The notes: generated by a model not told the origin, from the letters alone. DNA of 64,000 nt from Bacillus sp. FJAT-50079 (GCF_018343515.1 NZ_JAGYPD010000002.1:684716-748715), one strand, 5' to 3'. Positions 25,991 through 35,079 are shown, counted from the stretch's first letter. A program made the numbers and translations.

Positions 25991-26872
25991 TCATTTTCTA
26001 GATAAGATGTGTTCTAAAACGATTGCTATACCATCTTCTGCTGCATCAGGGGCGACTAAATTCGCAACCTGTATTAGATCTGCATGGGAGTTCCCCATCG
26101 CTACTCCAGTCCCGGCCCATTGCAACATCTCAATATCGTTAGGCATATCACCAAATGCAATGACCTCTGAGGCACCGAACCCTAAGCCATCAGAGTAGTC
26201 CGCCAACGTTTCTGCCTTCGAAAGTCCTAATGGACCAAACTCGATGTAGGCGCGTCCCGCGACAGATCTTGTAACTGCCACTATCTCACCAACAGCCTCT
26301 CGTGCTTTTTCCAGGAATTCTTCGGCATCTAGAATAAAGGTCTCTGCTACGATTTTGTACACATCTGGCTTTAGCATTTCATCCAAAGAGTTCAGAGATA
26401 AAATTGTCTTATATCGGTCTTCAGGTACAAGTCCTTCGGCTTGACGCACCCCCGGCGGAAGATCTTGATAACCCGGCCCAGCCCTAAGAACATCCACTGC
26501 TTCGGCAGCAAAAACTACATCTGGCACAATTTTCTTCATCTCTTTCACAACGGTAGAGGCAACATCTTTAGCTATCGCCACCATGTTCAAAACCGAAAAA
26601 TCCTTGGTATGAACAGTTATTGCACCATTTCCGCAAATAGCTACCGTTGGGAAACCAAGCGCTTCAACTACCGGTCCTAACCAACGGGGCGGTCGCGCGG
26701 TCACCAACACTACCTCAATACCTTTATTGCGAGCATACACTAGCATCTTTCGTGTGTACTCACTTACGGTTCCGCCGTGAGGTACCAAGGTGCCATCTAC
26801 ATCCATAGCGATGAGCTTTGGAGAATGTATGGTATCCAAAAATTCCAAAGACTTATTACTTAAAAGTTTCAT
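25991..26872 (-). CDS. Cof-type HAD-superfamily phosphatase
   Basis: A 293-residue HAD hydrolase. Motif I is IAMDVDGTLVPHGG with both catalytic Asp residues; motif II is the Thr in LVTARPPRW; the Lys of motif III is in LGLSKAETL and motif IV is AFGDMPNDIEM. The C2-type cap between motifs II and III marks the Cof/YkrA group, which removes phosphate from sugar phosphates and similar small molecules. ATG 26872 has AGAGGTG five bases upstream. Within the cluster it could prevent build-up of a phosphorylated intermediate or form part of the pathway. Confidence 0.9.
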   Translation of the reverse strand: MKLLSNKSLEFLDTIHSPKLIAMDVDGTLVPHGGTVSEYTRKMLVYARNKGIEVVLVTARPPRWLGPVVEALGFPTVAICGNGAITVHTKDFSVLNMVAIAKDVASTVVKEMKKIVPDVVFAAEAVDVLRAGPGYQDLPPGVRQAEGLVPEDRYKTILSLNSLDEMLKPDVYKIVAETFILDAEEFLEKAREAVGEIVAVTRSVAGRAYIEFGPLGLSKAETLADYSDGLGFGASEVIAFGDMPNDIEMLQWAGTGVAMGNSHADLIQVANLVAPDAAEDGIAIVLEHILSRK

Positions 26873-26932
26873 AAAAACACCTCTTTTTGTCGGCAAATAT
26901 TCCGTTCTAGAAAACTAGTAAAGTTATACCGT

Positions 26933-27250
26933 TCATCTATTAATCTCAATAAGCTCGATAATAGCACCATCGGGCAGTTCAAAAAATGCCACAGTCTTTC
27001 CATCATGGACTTTGAATGGGCCGAGTATACACTTAAGGCCCGAGCACACTTCATCAATGGATTCAACCTCATATCCAATGTGTGGCATTTCTTTTATAAT
27101 ATCTGAAACAGGGCTATCCTCCTCATAACGCAACCATTCTATTCGAAACCTGTGATCATCTGCGTTCGTCACCCATACTTTAGTTTCCGCAACATACACC
27201 TCACCAGGACGTTTAGTATTAGTTGTGATACCTACGTGACTAAACTTCAT
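26933..27250 (-). CDS. VOC (glyoxalase-like) superfamily protein
   Basis: About 105 residues forming two beta-alpha-beta-beta-beta modules. KFSHVGITT holds the first likely metal ligand (His), and PDGAIIELIEIN the last (Glu); HIGYEVESIDEV gives the second module's His. VOC enzymes act on small 2-oxo or hydroxy compounds as isomerases, epimerases or lyases. The start overlaps the end of the dehydrogenase gene by 11 bases and GGTGA is inside that gene, which shows translational coupling. The reaction is unknown; an epimerase role in the sugar pathway is possible. Confidence 0.8.
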   Translation of the reverse strand: MKFSHVGITTNTKRPGEVYVAETKVWVTNADDHRFRIEWLRYEEDSPVSDIIKEMPHIGYEVESIDEVCSGLKCILGPFKVHDGKTVAFFELPDGAIIELIEINR

Positions 27251-28283
27251 CAAAGTCACCACTCGTCAAAGGCAAACTGATAGGCTCGCCGCCGGCAGCT
27301 GCACTTCTATCGGCAGCTTCGATAATCTCGAAAGTCTTCATTGCTTCATCAATATCAATAATGCAAGGGATATCATTTAAGATCGAATCAATAAATTGAT
27401 CCACTAGTTGTGGGAACGGATGGGTGACAACATCTCCCGAGTCCGGTGTGGTTGTCGGTATGCGTATCCAATCCTCTTGTCCCGGAAAAGTATTGGTAGA
27501 CCAAAGTTTATCATTAACGATTGTGCCCTTGTCCCCAAAAAGCTTCATATTGAAAATATAAGGTGAGACGTTGTCGTAAGATCCACATACTTTAGCTATT
27601 GATCCGTCTTCATATTCCACTAAAAACACGATGGTCGTATCTTGTTCGAAGTCATCCCGATACCTACCGGAAAGCGCAACAACTTTCTTCGCTTCCTTTT
27701 GCATAAACCAGCGGAGACCGTCCACCGCATGACATCCCCCAACTTGGAGGATCGAACCACCCGTCTCAGAACGTCGAGACCAATCATAACAGTTATAGGA
27801 TGGTGTAATAGCATGCATATAGTCAAACTCGGCATAAAACGGATTGCCCACAGTCCCATTACGAACTAGCTCTTTTGCTGTATCAAATAGAGGGTTAAAC
27901 CGAAGGACAAAGCCCACCACCGTCTTCACGCCATTTTTATGAACAGCTTCCTGCATTCGTCTCATGTCCAACCAATTGGTAGCCAATGGTTTTTCAATCA
28001 CGATATGTTTCTTTGCATTGGCTGCTTTAATCGCCTGCTCAGCGTGGAGATAATTCGGGGTCAGAATTGCGACAATGTCGACTCCGCTTTTCGTAAGAAA
28101 CGTATTATAATCATCGAAGGATTGTACATCACTCAATCCGTATTCATCTGCTTTTGCCTGTGCTTTGTCATGTGATGTACCGCAGATAGCTATGATTTTT
28201 GCGTTTGGATTTTGACCAAATGCCTTAATATACTCTCCAGATACCCATCCAGTTCCAACGATACCAACTTTTAATTTATCCAT
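27240..28283 (-). CDS. Gfo/Idh/MocA-family NAD(P)-dependent dehydrogenase
   Basis: A 347-residue oxidoreductase. The N-terminal Rossmann fold shows KVGIVGTGWVSGEYIKAF and the family's EKPLATN motif (Lys of the active site); the central GGSILQVGGCHAVDGLRW provides the Asp/His pair near the catalytic centre. Relatives oxidise or epimerise inositols, sugars and sugar acids. ATG 28283 has AAGGAG six bases upstream; the open frame upstream is not used. It is the first enzyme gene after the PTS genes and is coupled to the VOC gene by an 11-base overlap. The gap to IIC (28284-28633) may contain a promoter. Confidence 0.9.
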   Translation of the reverse strand: MDKLKVGIVGTGWVSGEYIKAFGQNPNAKIIAICGTSHDKAQAKADEYGLSDVQSFDDYNTFLTKSGVDIVAILTPNYLHAEQAIKAANAKKHIVIEKPLATNWLDMRRMQEAVHKNGVKTVVGFVLRFNPLFDTAKELVRNGTVGNPFYAEFDYMHAITPSYNCYDWSRRSETGGSILQVGGCHAVDGLRWFMQKEAKKVVALSGRYRDDFEQDTTIVFLVEYEDGSIAKVCGSYDNVSPYIFNMKLFGDKGTIVNDKLWSTNTFPGQEDWIRIPTTTPDSGDVVTHPFPQLVDQFIDSILNDIPCIIDIDEAMKTFEIIEAADRSAAAGGEPISLPLTSGDFDEV

Positions 28284-28469
28284 TTTAATCTCCTTTCCTA
28301 TATACAAACAATACGAACGCAATTGTGTTTCAACAATAAGCCAATGCAGCATAAAGGACCTGCCACAAAGGCCGTTATAAGAAACGATAAGGGGTAGTAT
28401 GATCAGCAGTGCTGCTTGTTTATTCGCTAAAACTAAATAGAACTCTGGCACCATTTATTACAGGTGAAG

Positions 28470-28528
28470 ATCCAGTAGGAAGCCATTTGTGGCAAAATTC
28501 TAACAGCCTCCTGGGATCTGTTTTTTTA
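28470..28528 (+). terminator. Orphan terminator-like hairpin in the IIC-dehydrogenase gap
   Basis: GATCC plus AGGA pairs with TCCT plus GGATC, with small bulges, and is followed on the + strand by TGTTTTTTT. No + strand gene ends here, so it may be a relic or the end of a small antisense RNA. The rest of 28284-28633 shows nothing recognisable. Confidence 0.35.
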
Positions 28529-28633
28529 CGTCCGCTCAAATAGGAGAATCTCTATAACCAAATTGCAAATATATCTTGTTATACACTCGATTTCTCAACA
28601 TTTCGTATCGTTAAGACATGATTCCCACACTTC

Positions 28634-30007
28634 TTAAGCCCCTATATTAGTTCCAGTTCCCTGACGTTCTTTAAGATTGCGCCTAATTCCAATAGTGGTG
28701 GCAACTGCAAAGGCAATCACAAAGAGGATACCTAGAGAAATGGTTGCACCAAGCTCGCCGACCCAGTAAAGAATTAACGCAACTGGATTTCCTGCGGACA
28801 GACCCGTGATATACTGAGCACCCGCTGCCTCTGCTGGAAGAACATAGCCTGCCTCTGCAGCAAACAAAGTAATGGCGGGTGCAAATATGGAAGAAATCAA
28901 TAAAACCATAGAAATAATGACAGTACCTGTAATCAAGCCGCGGAAAAGATTACCTCTCATAAGTGGCGCACACATAGGAATAAAGAACGCAGTCGCAGAA
29001 AGATCGGCAAAGGGTAAAGTTGTATTTCCAGGTAATGCGGCGGCCAGGATGAGCGTGATTGGGATTAAGAGCACCCCTAATAGAATAGTTCCTGGGTAAC
29101 CCAATAGTAGGGCGGAATCAAGACCAACATACGCTTCGCGGCCTTTGAGCCTTTTATTGAAGAACTTATGGGCTCCCTCGGTAAGAGGAAGAAGTCCCTC
29201 CATAAGAATCGCCACCATCCTGGGAAAAAGGAACATTGCCCCAGCAAGAGACATTGCCAATTTTAGAATTCCTGCAACGTCCTGCTTAGCAAAAATCCCC
29301 ATAATTACTCCAATTATTAACCCCAAAATGATTGGCTCACCAAACACCCCAATACGTTCTTGCATCTTTTTCATATCAATGTCGATCTTGTTGATGCCAG
29401 GGATTCTGTCGAAAAGCCAATTCATTCCCCAAATTATAGGAATAGATGTTGTCGCCCATCCGTGCGGTACCGAAACACCAGGTAGATCGAAAAATTCCTG
29501 GATTTTTGGTGCTGCTGCATCAGCAATAAGTAGGGAGAAGATTGCGTGAATCATCGCCGCGAGAACCCCTGCCCAAAAGTTATTTCCAGTAATGAAATAT
29601 ACCATCGAACCACTTAATGCGTAATGCCAGTAGTTCCAAATATCTACGTTAAGAGTCTTTGTCATTCGCGTAAGTAACATTATAATGTTGAGCAAAAACA
29701 CAAATGGCACGATGCCTGCTCCCACTAACGTTCCCAAAGCTATGGCTGCTGCTGGGGCAAAGCCCAAATCAATCGTATTAAGCTGAAGGCCAAGACGCTC
29801 AGTCATTGCAAAAGCTGCTGGTCCTAACGAGTCAAGCAGAAGATTGACTACGAGTCCTATTGCAATAAATCCAACCCCTACTACGACACCCGATCGTAAA
29901 GCCCGTGTCCAGCGCATACCCAAAATCAAACCCAAAACCGTGACCACTATAGGCAAGGTAACAGTATTTCCAAGGGTATCTCGCAAAAAAATAATAATTG
30001 CTTGCAT
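28634..30007 (-). CDS. PTS subunit IIC, galactitol (GatC) family
   Basis: A 457-residue polytopic PTS permease with about eleven hydrophobic segments. It has GatC hallmarks: an N-terminal LRDTLGNTVTLPIVVTVLGL segment, NVDIWNYWHYALSGSMVYF, GWATTSIPIIWGMNWLFDRI, and FFNKRLKGREAYVGLDSALL. It would bring in a hexitol or related sugar while phosphorylating it together with IIB (30031) and IIA (20600). AAGGAGGG lies nine bases before the ATG. The gene begins 23 bases after the IIB stop. Base composition is GC-richer than the regulator and IIA genes of the cluster. Confidence 0.92.
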   Translation of the reverse strand: MQAIIIFLRDTLGNTVTLPIVVTVLGLILGMRWTRALRSGVVVGVGFIAIGLVVNLLLDSLGPAAFAMTERLGLQLNTIDLGFAPAAAIALGTLVGAGIVPFVFLLNIIMLLTRMTKTLNVDIWNYWHYALSGSMVYFITGNNFWAGVLAAMIHAIFSLLIADAAAPKIQEFFDLPGVSVPHGWATTSIPIIWGMNWLFDRIPGINKIDIDMKKMQERIGVFGEPIILGLIIGVIMGIFAKQDVAGILKLAMSLAGAMFLFPRMVAILMEGLLPLTEGAHKFFNKRLKGREAYVGLDSALLLGYPGTILLGVLLIPITLILAAALPGNTTLPFADLSATAFFIPMCAPLMRGNLFRGLITGTVIISMVLLISSIFAPAITLFAAEAGYVLPAEAAGAQYITGLSAGNPVALILYWVGELGATISLGILFVIAFAVATTIGIRRNLKERQGTGTNIGA

Positions 30008-30030
30008 CAGTTGATTCCCTCCTTGATATC

Positions 30031-30315
30031 CTATTTGTTTTCGAGCGTTTTCACGATCTGGTTTAAAAGTTGATCCGCACCTATTCCAGTAAGAAAGGGT
30101 ATACCATTAAATAATGGAACTTCATAGGTTTCCGCAACTTTACTCGTTGTGACGATTAAATCGATACCCGTGAGATTAACTGCTACATCTTGAATACGAC
30201 ATTGGGTTGTAGTCACACCTAAACCACGACGAGCGAGCTCTTCTCTTAAACGTGTAGCGACATGTGTTGATGTAGCTGCTCCTGTACCACATGCGACTAG
30301 GATCCGGTATTTCAC
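30031..30315 (-). CDS. PTS subunit IIB, galactitol (GatB) type
   Basis: A 94-residue IIB protein with the phosphocysteine loop LVACGTGAATST (Cys9) and the typical ending IPFLTGIGADQLLNQIVKTL. It starts with GTG 30315, which has GGGAGG seven bases upstream. It is the first gene of the cluster that runs leftward to 20600. The cluster promoter should lie just upstream in 30316-30500, where TGGTCGGTC and a partial inverted repeat (ACCAATCCAAC / GGTTGGT) are possible regulator sites. Confidence 0.92.
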   Translation of the reverse strand: MKYRILVACGTGAATSTHVATRLREELARRGLGVTTTQCRIQDVAVNLTGIDLIVTTSKVAETYEVPLFNGIPFLTGIGADQLLNQIVKTLENK

Positions 30316-30982
30316 TGTCTAACCTCCCTTCATTCGTTTGTCTTAACACCAATCCAACTGTTTTGTACGGTCTTTGACTGGTCGGTCTAGGTTGGTTAAA
30401 ATAAAGTACTGCCGCAAATACGCAAATGGTATTCAACAGTTTTCTTAGTTTACAGCATAACAAAATTTATGTTTTATCACATTTTTATTTTATTCAGCAT
30501 ATTGTTGAAATTCAAAATTATCAAACATATGAACAACCCCCTCCCCATTGAATGTGTTGGATAAGGCGGGTAGGCGCTCGTGACTACATTTGCATTCTAG
30601 TAAAAATCAGCCTTAGATTTGAGGCTAGCTTTCATCATCAATTCATCCTAACGGCTAATGAAATTCTTAAACTATAACATCTCGCATAGAAAAGTACCAA
30701 GGCTGTCTGTATTGTACAGTTCTAACGAAAAGGGCAATGGGGAAAAATCAGTTTTGGCTTGCTGAGGCAGTCTTAGATCAGATAACGGACTGTATTGACT
30801 GAAAGGGAAGTCCCTTTTTCTAGTAAATCCTTGTTCTATTTAATTGACCTTATTAAAAAAATTCAATGTAAGTAATAAAACCCCTTTATATTTATCTCAG
30901 ATTTCCGTATTAATTTTTCGCAACATTCCCGTAGTTCAGATCATAAGATTCAATTAAAAATATACGAAAGTTGGAGTAGAAG
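30316..30982. other. Long intergenic region without recognisable genes
   Basis: AT-rich sequence holding the presumed promoter of the sugar cluster near its left end. It includes a small hairpin with a T-tract (AAAGGGAAGTCCCTTTTTCT, about 30800-30819) and no convincing gene. Much of it looks like decayed coding sequence. Confidence 0.4.
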
Positions 30983-31168
30983 TTGTTTGTAAAGAAAGGT
31001 TTACTTGAACACTTATATGAACCATCATAAGTTGATGAAATGTGCTTTGTTGAGATTGTGCATCGAACTTCTTTTTATTTGAAAGAAGAGCAAATTAGAA
31101 AAATCATTATAGTGTTGGAGAGATTAACTAGAGGCTGGGACAAAAGTTATATGATGGGGAAATCGTGA
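30983..31168 (+). pseudogene. Small reading frame interrupted by one TAA
   Basis: A 61-codon frame starts at TTG 30983 with GGAG six bases upstream and reads coherently (KKGLLEHLYEPS, then MCFVEIVHRTSFYLKEEQIR) except for one in-frame TAA at 31028-31030. The second half has a coding look, with alternating charged and hydrophobic residues. I do not recognise the family. Beyond it, 31169-31540 shows only a hairpin near 31258. Confidence 0.35.
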
Positions 31169-31257
31169 GAATGCAGTATTACTTCAAAGGAGTATGATTA
31201 TATACGAACATGAATGAGAAGGGAGAGGTTTTAGGTTAAAGATAATAGCAAAAAAAT

Positions 31258-31290
31258 AGCGACGATATTAATTATCGCCGTCTTTGTATT
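31258..31290 (+). terminator. Possible terminator
   Basis: GACGATA pairs with TATCG(C)CGTC with one bulge, followed by TTTGTATTCTTG. It could end a transcript from the broken small frame upstream. Confidence 0.35.
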
Positions 31291-31540
31291 CTTGATTTAT
31301 AAACGATTTTACTTTTTCGTGGTGGGAAGCGCCAAACGTTTTTCCTTAATTTAACATATTTGATTATCTCGCGTCCAAGTCTACAAAGTGATTCACTCAC
31401 TTTATATATATATCCATTCTACTGAATATCTCTTCTAAATTAAAACAGGGAAGCATTTACACTTGTATTTATTACAAAAAAGTAATGAAATCTAATAAGA
31501 TACACTGCTAATCACTATGATCAATGATTCAGAATAAAAC

Positions 31541-32839
31541 CTATTTCCCCTGTATCAGTTGAATATTCATTGCCTTCGCCATTCGTTTTGGTAAGTCTGT
31601 ATTATCAATCAATCCTTTAAATAATTCTGAGCCAGGCCCAAACGCATATACCGGGATGTCTACACCTGTATGTTGGTTCGTTGTCCAGCCGACCAGCGCC
31701 CGTTTAGAAACAACTTCATTAATAGCCATGCTCGGAACACTTGCTGCTTTAATCTTTTTTACTTCTTCATCTGCTAAGTCGATAGCTGTATATTTTTTTA
31801 CAACTTCCTTAATGTTGCTTTTATCCTCGTTTAATTGAGTAGCCATATAATTTCCAGTTGCCTTCACTTGACGAAGCAAATCAATTTTAGCCGCATATTC
31901 ACCATAGCCACCGACTGACATCCCCCCGTTATCATGATCACCCGCAATAACGACCAACGTATGTTTATCCTTTTTGGCAAAATCGACTGCTTTTTCGACC
32001 GCTTGTTCGAATGCCTCAATGTCCTTCATTGCCCACGCGGGATCATTTGCATGACCAGCCCAATCAATTTGGCTCCCTTCAATCATGACAAAGAAACCCT
32101 TTTTATTTTGACTTAAAATATTCAAAGCCATTTCGGTCATTTCTACTAAGCTTGGCTCCTTCGTCCTCTTGCGATCTAATTCTGCCGCCATTCCCTCTTC
32201 GGAAAACAAGCCAAGTAGCTTTTTTGATTTCCTTGCGTACGTTAAACCTTTGCGCTCGAATACAATCCGATAGCCATCTTCCTTCGCTTGGTTTAGCAAT
32301 TGATCCGGAAAATACTTTTTCCCGCCACCGAGAAGAACGTCCACATCATTTTCCAAATATTGTGGTGCAATCTCCGCTTCATTCGCACGAGAGGTTACAT
32401 GTGACGCAAACACAGCTGGAGTTGCGTATGTAATCGTCGATGTTGCAACAAGTCCGGCTGATTTCCCGGCTGATTTTGAAGCTTGTAAAATCGTCCGTAA
32501 TTTTTTCCCATCTGGAGACATGCTAATCATTCCATTATTTGTCTTCACGCCTGTCGCCATCGCTGTCCCAGCAGCAGCAGAGTCAGTAACAGCCGAATTG
32601 GCTGAGTTTGTCCGATGCATACCGACTAACATTGAATCCATGATACTTTCTTTCCCTTTATAAAGGCGATAATTGGTTGCATATGCGCTAGAAAAACCGT
32701 CTGGAATCATAAATATAACGTTTCTAACTTGCTGTTCACTTGCCTTCACAATGGAAGCTGTTCCATTCCCACCGATTGCAAAAACGACTAGCAAAACGGC
32801 AAGAATGACGGTGATTTTACGACTAATTCTTTTTTCCAT
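31541..32839 (-). CDS. Alkaline phosphatase, secreted
   Basis: A 432-residue alkaline phosphatase. A signal peptide (KITVILAVLLVVFAIGGNGT) precedes the domain, which begins RNVIFMIPDGFSSAY with the first metal-binding Asp. The nucleophile Ser is in AVTDSAAAGTAMATG, metal ligands are seen in IEGSQIDWAGHAND and VIAGDHDNGG, and the final His in TTNQHTGVDIPVYA. It releases phosphate from organic esters outside the cell. ATG 32839 has GGAGTG eight bases upstream. Single-gene unit; no obvious Pho box was identified by eye, and no clear terminator follows. Confidence 0.92.
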   Translation of the reverse strand: MEKRISRKITVILAVLLVVFAIGGNGTASIVKASEQQVRNVIFMIPDGFSSAYATNYRLYKGKESIMDSMLVGMHRTNSANSAVTDSAAAGTAMATGVKTNNGMISMSPDGKKLRTILQASKSAGKSAGLVATSTITYATPAVFASHVTSRANEAEIAPQYLENDVDVLLGGGKKYFPDQLLNQAKEDGYRIVFERKGLTYARKSKKLLGLFSEEGMAAELDRKRTKEPSLVEMTEMALNILSQNKKGFFVMIEGSQIDWAGHANDPAWAMKDIEAFEQAVEKAVDFAKKDKHTLVVIAGDHDNGGMSVGGYGEYAAKIDLLRQVKATGNYMATQLNEDKSNIKEVVKKYTAIDLADEEVKKIKAASVPSMAINEVVSKRALVGWTTNQHTGVDIPVYAFGPGSELFKGLIDNTDLPKRMAKAMNIQLIQGK

Positions 32840-32864
32840 TTCACTCACACTCCAGTAAAAGATG

Positions 32865-32900
32865 AAAAAACCTAAATAATCCATATGGATAGTTTAGGTT
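32865..32900 (-). terminator. Terminator after ctaG-like gene
   Basis: AAACCTAAA-TATCCATATGGA-type long stem with mismatches, followed leftward by TTTTTTC. It separates the CtaG-like gene from the phosphatase gene. Confidence 0.75.
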
Positions 32901-32916
32901 TGATTTTCTGGATTAT

Positions 32917-33741
32917 TCAGCCTTTCCTTAAATATCGGAAAGCCCTATCGGTGAATGGACATAGGCATTTGATTTCATTTAATGCATCGTGCTTGTGCGC
33001 TGTAAGCATTAAGCCTAGTTTATGAATTCCAAACATAAAAAAACCCGCAAACTGCTTATCTAGGATTGGATCAATCATAGGGGAAATTGTTATTGTTGAT
33101 GGCAGGCAAAGCTGCATAGTGAGTGGGGTAAGGGCAGGATTGTTTCCAAAATAGGAGCTAAGAAAAAAGAATAAACAAGCTGGAGTGATCAACATTCCGT
33201 TTAATCCAATAAACAGCTTTCTTCTTCCTTCACAATATCGTTGCGTTAAGTCCGGGATGACAAGCGGCCACCAAATATGAAAAGATAAAATCATTAGCAC
33301 GGATATATAGCCTTGATGAACGAGCGGATTTGCAACTAATAGGCGTAACATTTCATCTAGATGATACATAAAAAAGAAGATTGCAAATAGGTAAAGCGAT
33401 ATTATTGGGGAAATAAAGAGTTTTCTAAAGTGGAATCGATTTCTTATATGAATGAATAATGAGTCCGGAATCCCGAGTAAAAAAAGCGGCGGGATGATGA
33501 AAAAAAGTAAACTCATTTGAATCATATGCGTACTGTATGAAAGATGAACGAGCGTTGCTAACGGACTTCCAACAGCAAAATAAAATAAAAGCATGCTTAC
33601 ATAAAAAAAAAGTGATTTTTTCAGTGTTGCTTTCGTGATTGGTCTTATAAGCAATGCATATAAGATTGAAAGCGCGACGAGCACGGTGAACAGTGGGACA
33701 TTCCAGACCATTTGACTTGCGAGAAATATTTTATAATCCAT
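32917..33741 (-). CDS. ctaG: Cytochrome c oxidase assembly factor CtaG (Bacillus/caa3 type)
   Basis: A 274-residue membrane protein with about seven helices. Conserved His and Met residues appear in THMIQMSLLFFIIPPLFLLG and MILSFHIWWPLVIPD, which fit the Bacillus CtaG family needed to assemble the copper centre of caa3 oxidase. The start ATG has GGAGG nine bases upstream in a purine-rich leader. It is a single-gene unit, not next to cta oxidase genes in this window, so its oxidase must lie elsewhere. The C-terminus after the last helix is Cys-containing (CLCPF), slightly unusual. Confidence 0.85.
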   Translation of the reverse strand: MDYKIFLASQMVWNVPLFTVLVALSILYALLIRPITKATLKKSLFFYVSMLLFYFAVGSPLATLVHLSYSTHMIQMSLLFFIIPPLFLLGIPDSLFIHIRNRFHFRKLFISPIISLYLFAIFFFMYHLDEMLRLLVANPLVHQGYISVLMILSFHIWWPLVIPDLTQRYCEGRRKLFIGLNGMLITPACLFFFLSSYFGNNPALTPLTMQLCLPSTITISPMIDPILDKQFAGFFMFGIHKLGLMLTAHKHDALNEIKCLCPFTDRAFRYLRKG

Positions 33742-33793
33742 CTCCCTCCCCCTCCGTAGCTACTATCATATGATTTTTTTCTGTCTTACATGA

Positions 33794-33829
33794 CAAAGGA
33801 GAAGGGATATTTACTTCCCTCCTCCTTTA
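33794..33829 (-). terminator. Terminator-like hairpin after amidase gene
   Basis: AAAGGAG-AAGGG pairs with CCCT-CCTCCTTT around a short loop, six bases past the amidase stop. The T-tract is short. Confidence 0.5.
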
Positions 33830-33835
33830 AACATG

Positions 33836-34894
33836 TTAACTAATATCAGAAATGTTTACCCATGAATAAATTTCTTTTAATAAAACACGATTTGCTTTTA
33901 CTTGCTGGATCGTATATGTTTTGTTCTTTACATAGGAAGGAATGTTTTCACCTGTTGCATATTTTTGTGCTGAAGATTTAAGCTTTACTTTTTGCCCAGT
34001 CTTGAATGATTGTGGTGCAGTTGTGGATTCCGTATTTTTCAATCTATTTAATAATTGAAGATTTTGAGCGGCCGTTCCAGAGTATGGAGTAATTCCATAT
34101 TGTTCAGCTAACTTTTTCCGATTCGCAAAGCTGGAATCCATCCCATTGCTATTCATATAGTCGACAATACTCCCTGATGAAGTCGTTGATGTCGAAGTGC
34201 TTGGTGTACTTCCAGCTCGTAGCTTTGCCATTAACTCGATATTTTGCACTGCGGTCCCTGTGTAGTTTTGGATTCCATACGCTTTGGCCAGTCTCGCGCG
34301 GTTGCTGAAGCTCGAATCCATCTGATTGGCATTCATCCAATCGACAATGCTAAGATTTGCTCCCGTCTGCTGTACAGGAGTGCTCGGTGCAGAATCCTGT
34401 TTCTTTACTTCCCCTTGATTCGTATTTTGGACGAGCTGAATAAACTGAGCCCATGTCACACCTTTCGTACCACTACGTAAAAAATGCGGACAATCTTTCC
34501 CGCTCCAATGATTATGCTGGACAACATTGCCAATCGCAATTTGATGTTTCTCCATTAAATATCGAACGAGTTTGGCTGTATTTTCAATTGCTAACCTAAA
34601 ATCGCTATCCGAATTGACACAAATTTCAATGCCAATCGATTCACCATTCCCTTTACCTTGCCCATCCCCCGCATGCCAACAACGAACCTCATCTGGAAAA
34701 GACTGTATCATTTCTTTATCATCTACTTGATAATGCCAGGACGCTGTATAACCATTCGATTGCAAATTAGCATGCATTTGCGCCCCTGCACCTACTCGTT
34801 GATTGGCTGTTTCATGTATTGTTATGAAATTGCAAGGATTGCCAGCACCGAAAGTTTTTGACCGACTTGAAACTAGTTGCTGTTTAATTTCCAT
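33836..34894 (-). CDS. N-acetylmuramoyl-L-alanine amidase (Amidase_2) with two cell-wall repeats
   Basis: A 352-residue peptidoglycan hydrolase. The zinc amidase domain (about 1-145) has FITIHETAN with the first His, HYQVDDKEMIQSFPD, CWHAGDG, and QHNHWSGKDCPHFLR with the last His and Cys. Two related repeats follow (about 187-229 and 243-288), each of the form SIVDxMNxNxMDSSFxNRxxLAxxYGI and ending TGTAxQN, probably wall-binding. The C-terminus (about 297-352) looks like an SH3-type module. There is no signal peptide, as in phage or spore-lytic amidases. ATG 34894 has AAGGAG nine bases upstream. It may lyse the mother cell or be a phage-derived enzyme. Confidence 0.88.
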   Translation of the reverse strand: MEIKQQLVSSRSKTFGAGNPCNFITIHETANQRVGAGAQMHANLQSNGYTASWHYQVDDKEMIQSFPDEVRCWHAGDGQGKGNGESIGIEICVNSDSDFRLAIENTAKLVRYLMEKHQIAIGNVVQHNHWSGKDCPHFLRSGTKGVTWAQFIQLVQNTNQGEVKKQDSAPSTPVQQTGANLSIVDWMNANQMDSSFSNRARLAKAYGIQNYTGTAVQNIELMAKLRAGSTPSTSTSTTSSGSIVDYMNSNGMDSSFANRKKLAEQYGITPYSGTAAQNLQLLNRLKNTESTTAPQSFKTGQKVKLKSSAQKYATGENIPSYVKNKTYTIQQVKANRVLLKEIYSWVNISDIS

Positions 34895-35023
34895 AAAATA
34901 CATCTCCTTGTTTATATTAAATGCACTTCATATGAAATTGGTACAGACATCTCCCCTAGTTCAAGAGTTTGTTTTTAATTTAACGACCAACAGTCATATA
35001 TCTTTATTAATTAAAAATACTGG

Positions 35024-35052
35024 TTGACAGTTTTTCTGTTTCGTAGTATATT
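35024..35052 (+). promoter_or_regulatory. Sigma-A promoter of tRNA-Val
   Basis: TTGACA at 35024-35029 and TATATT at 35047-35052, separated by 17 bases, 28 bases before the tRNA. Both boxes are near consensus. Confidence 0.85.
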
Positions 35053-35079
35053 ATTAATTGTCCACATCATACATATTGT

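Noticed and set aside
28441-28528. Riboswitch in the gap between IIC and the dehydrogenase gene
   Set aside because: The hairpin with T-tract points to the + strand, away from the dehydrogenase gene, and no known riboswitch core could be recognised.
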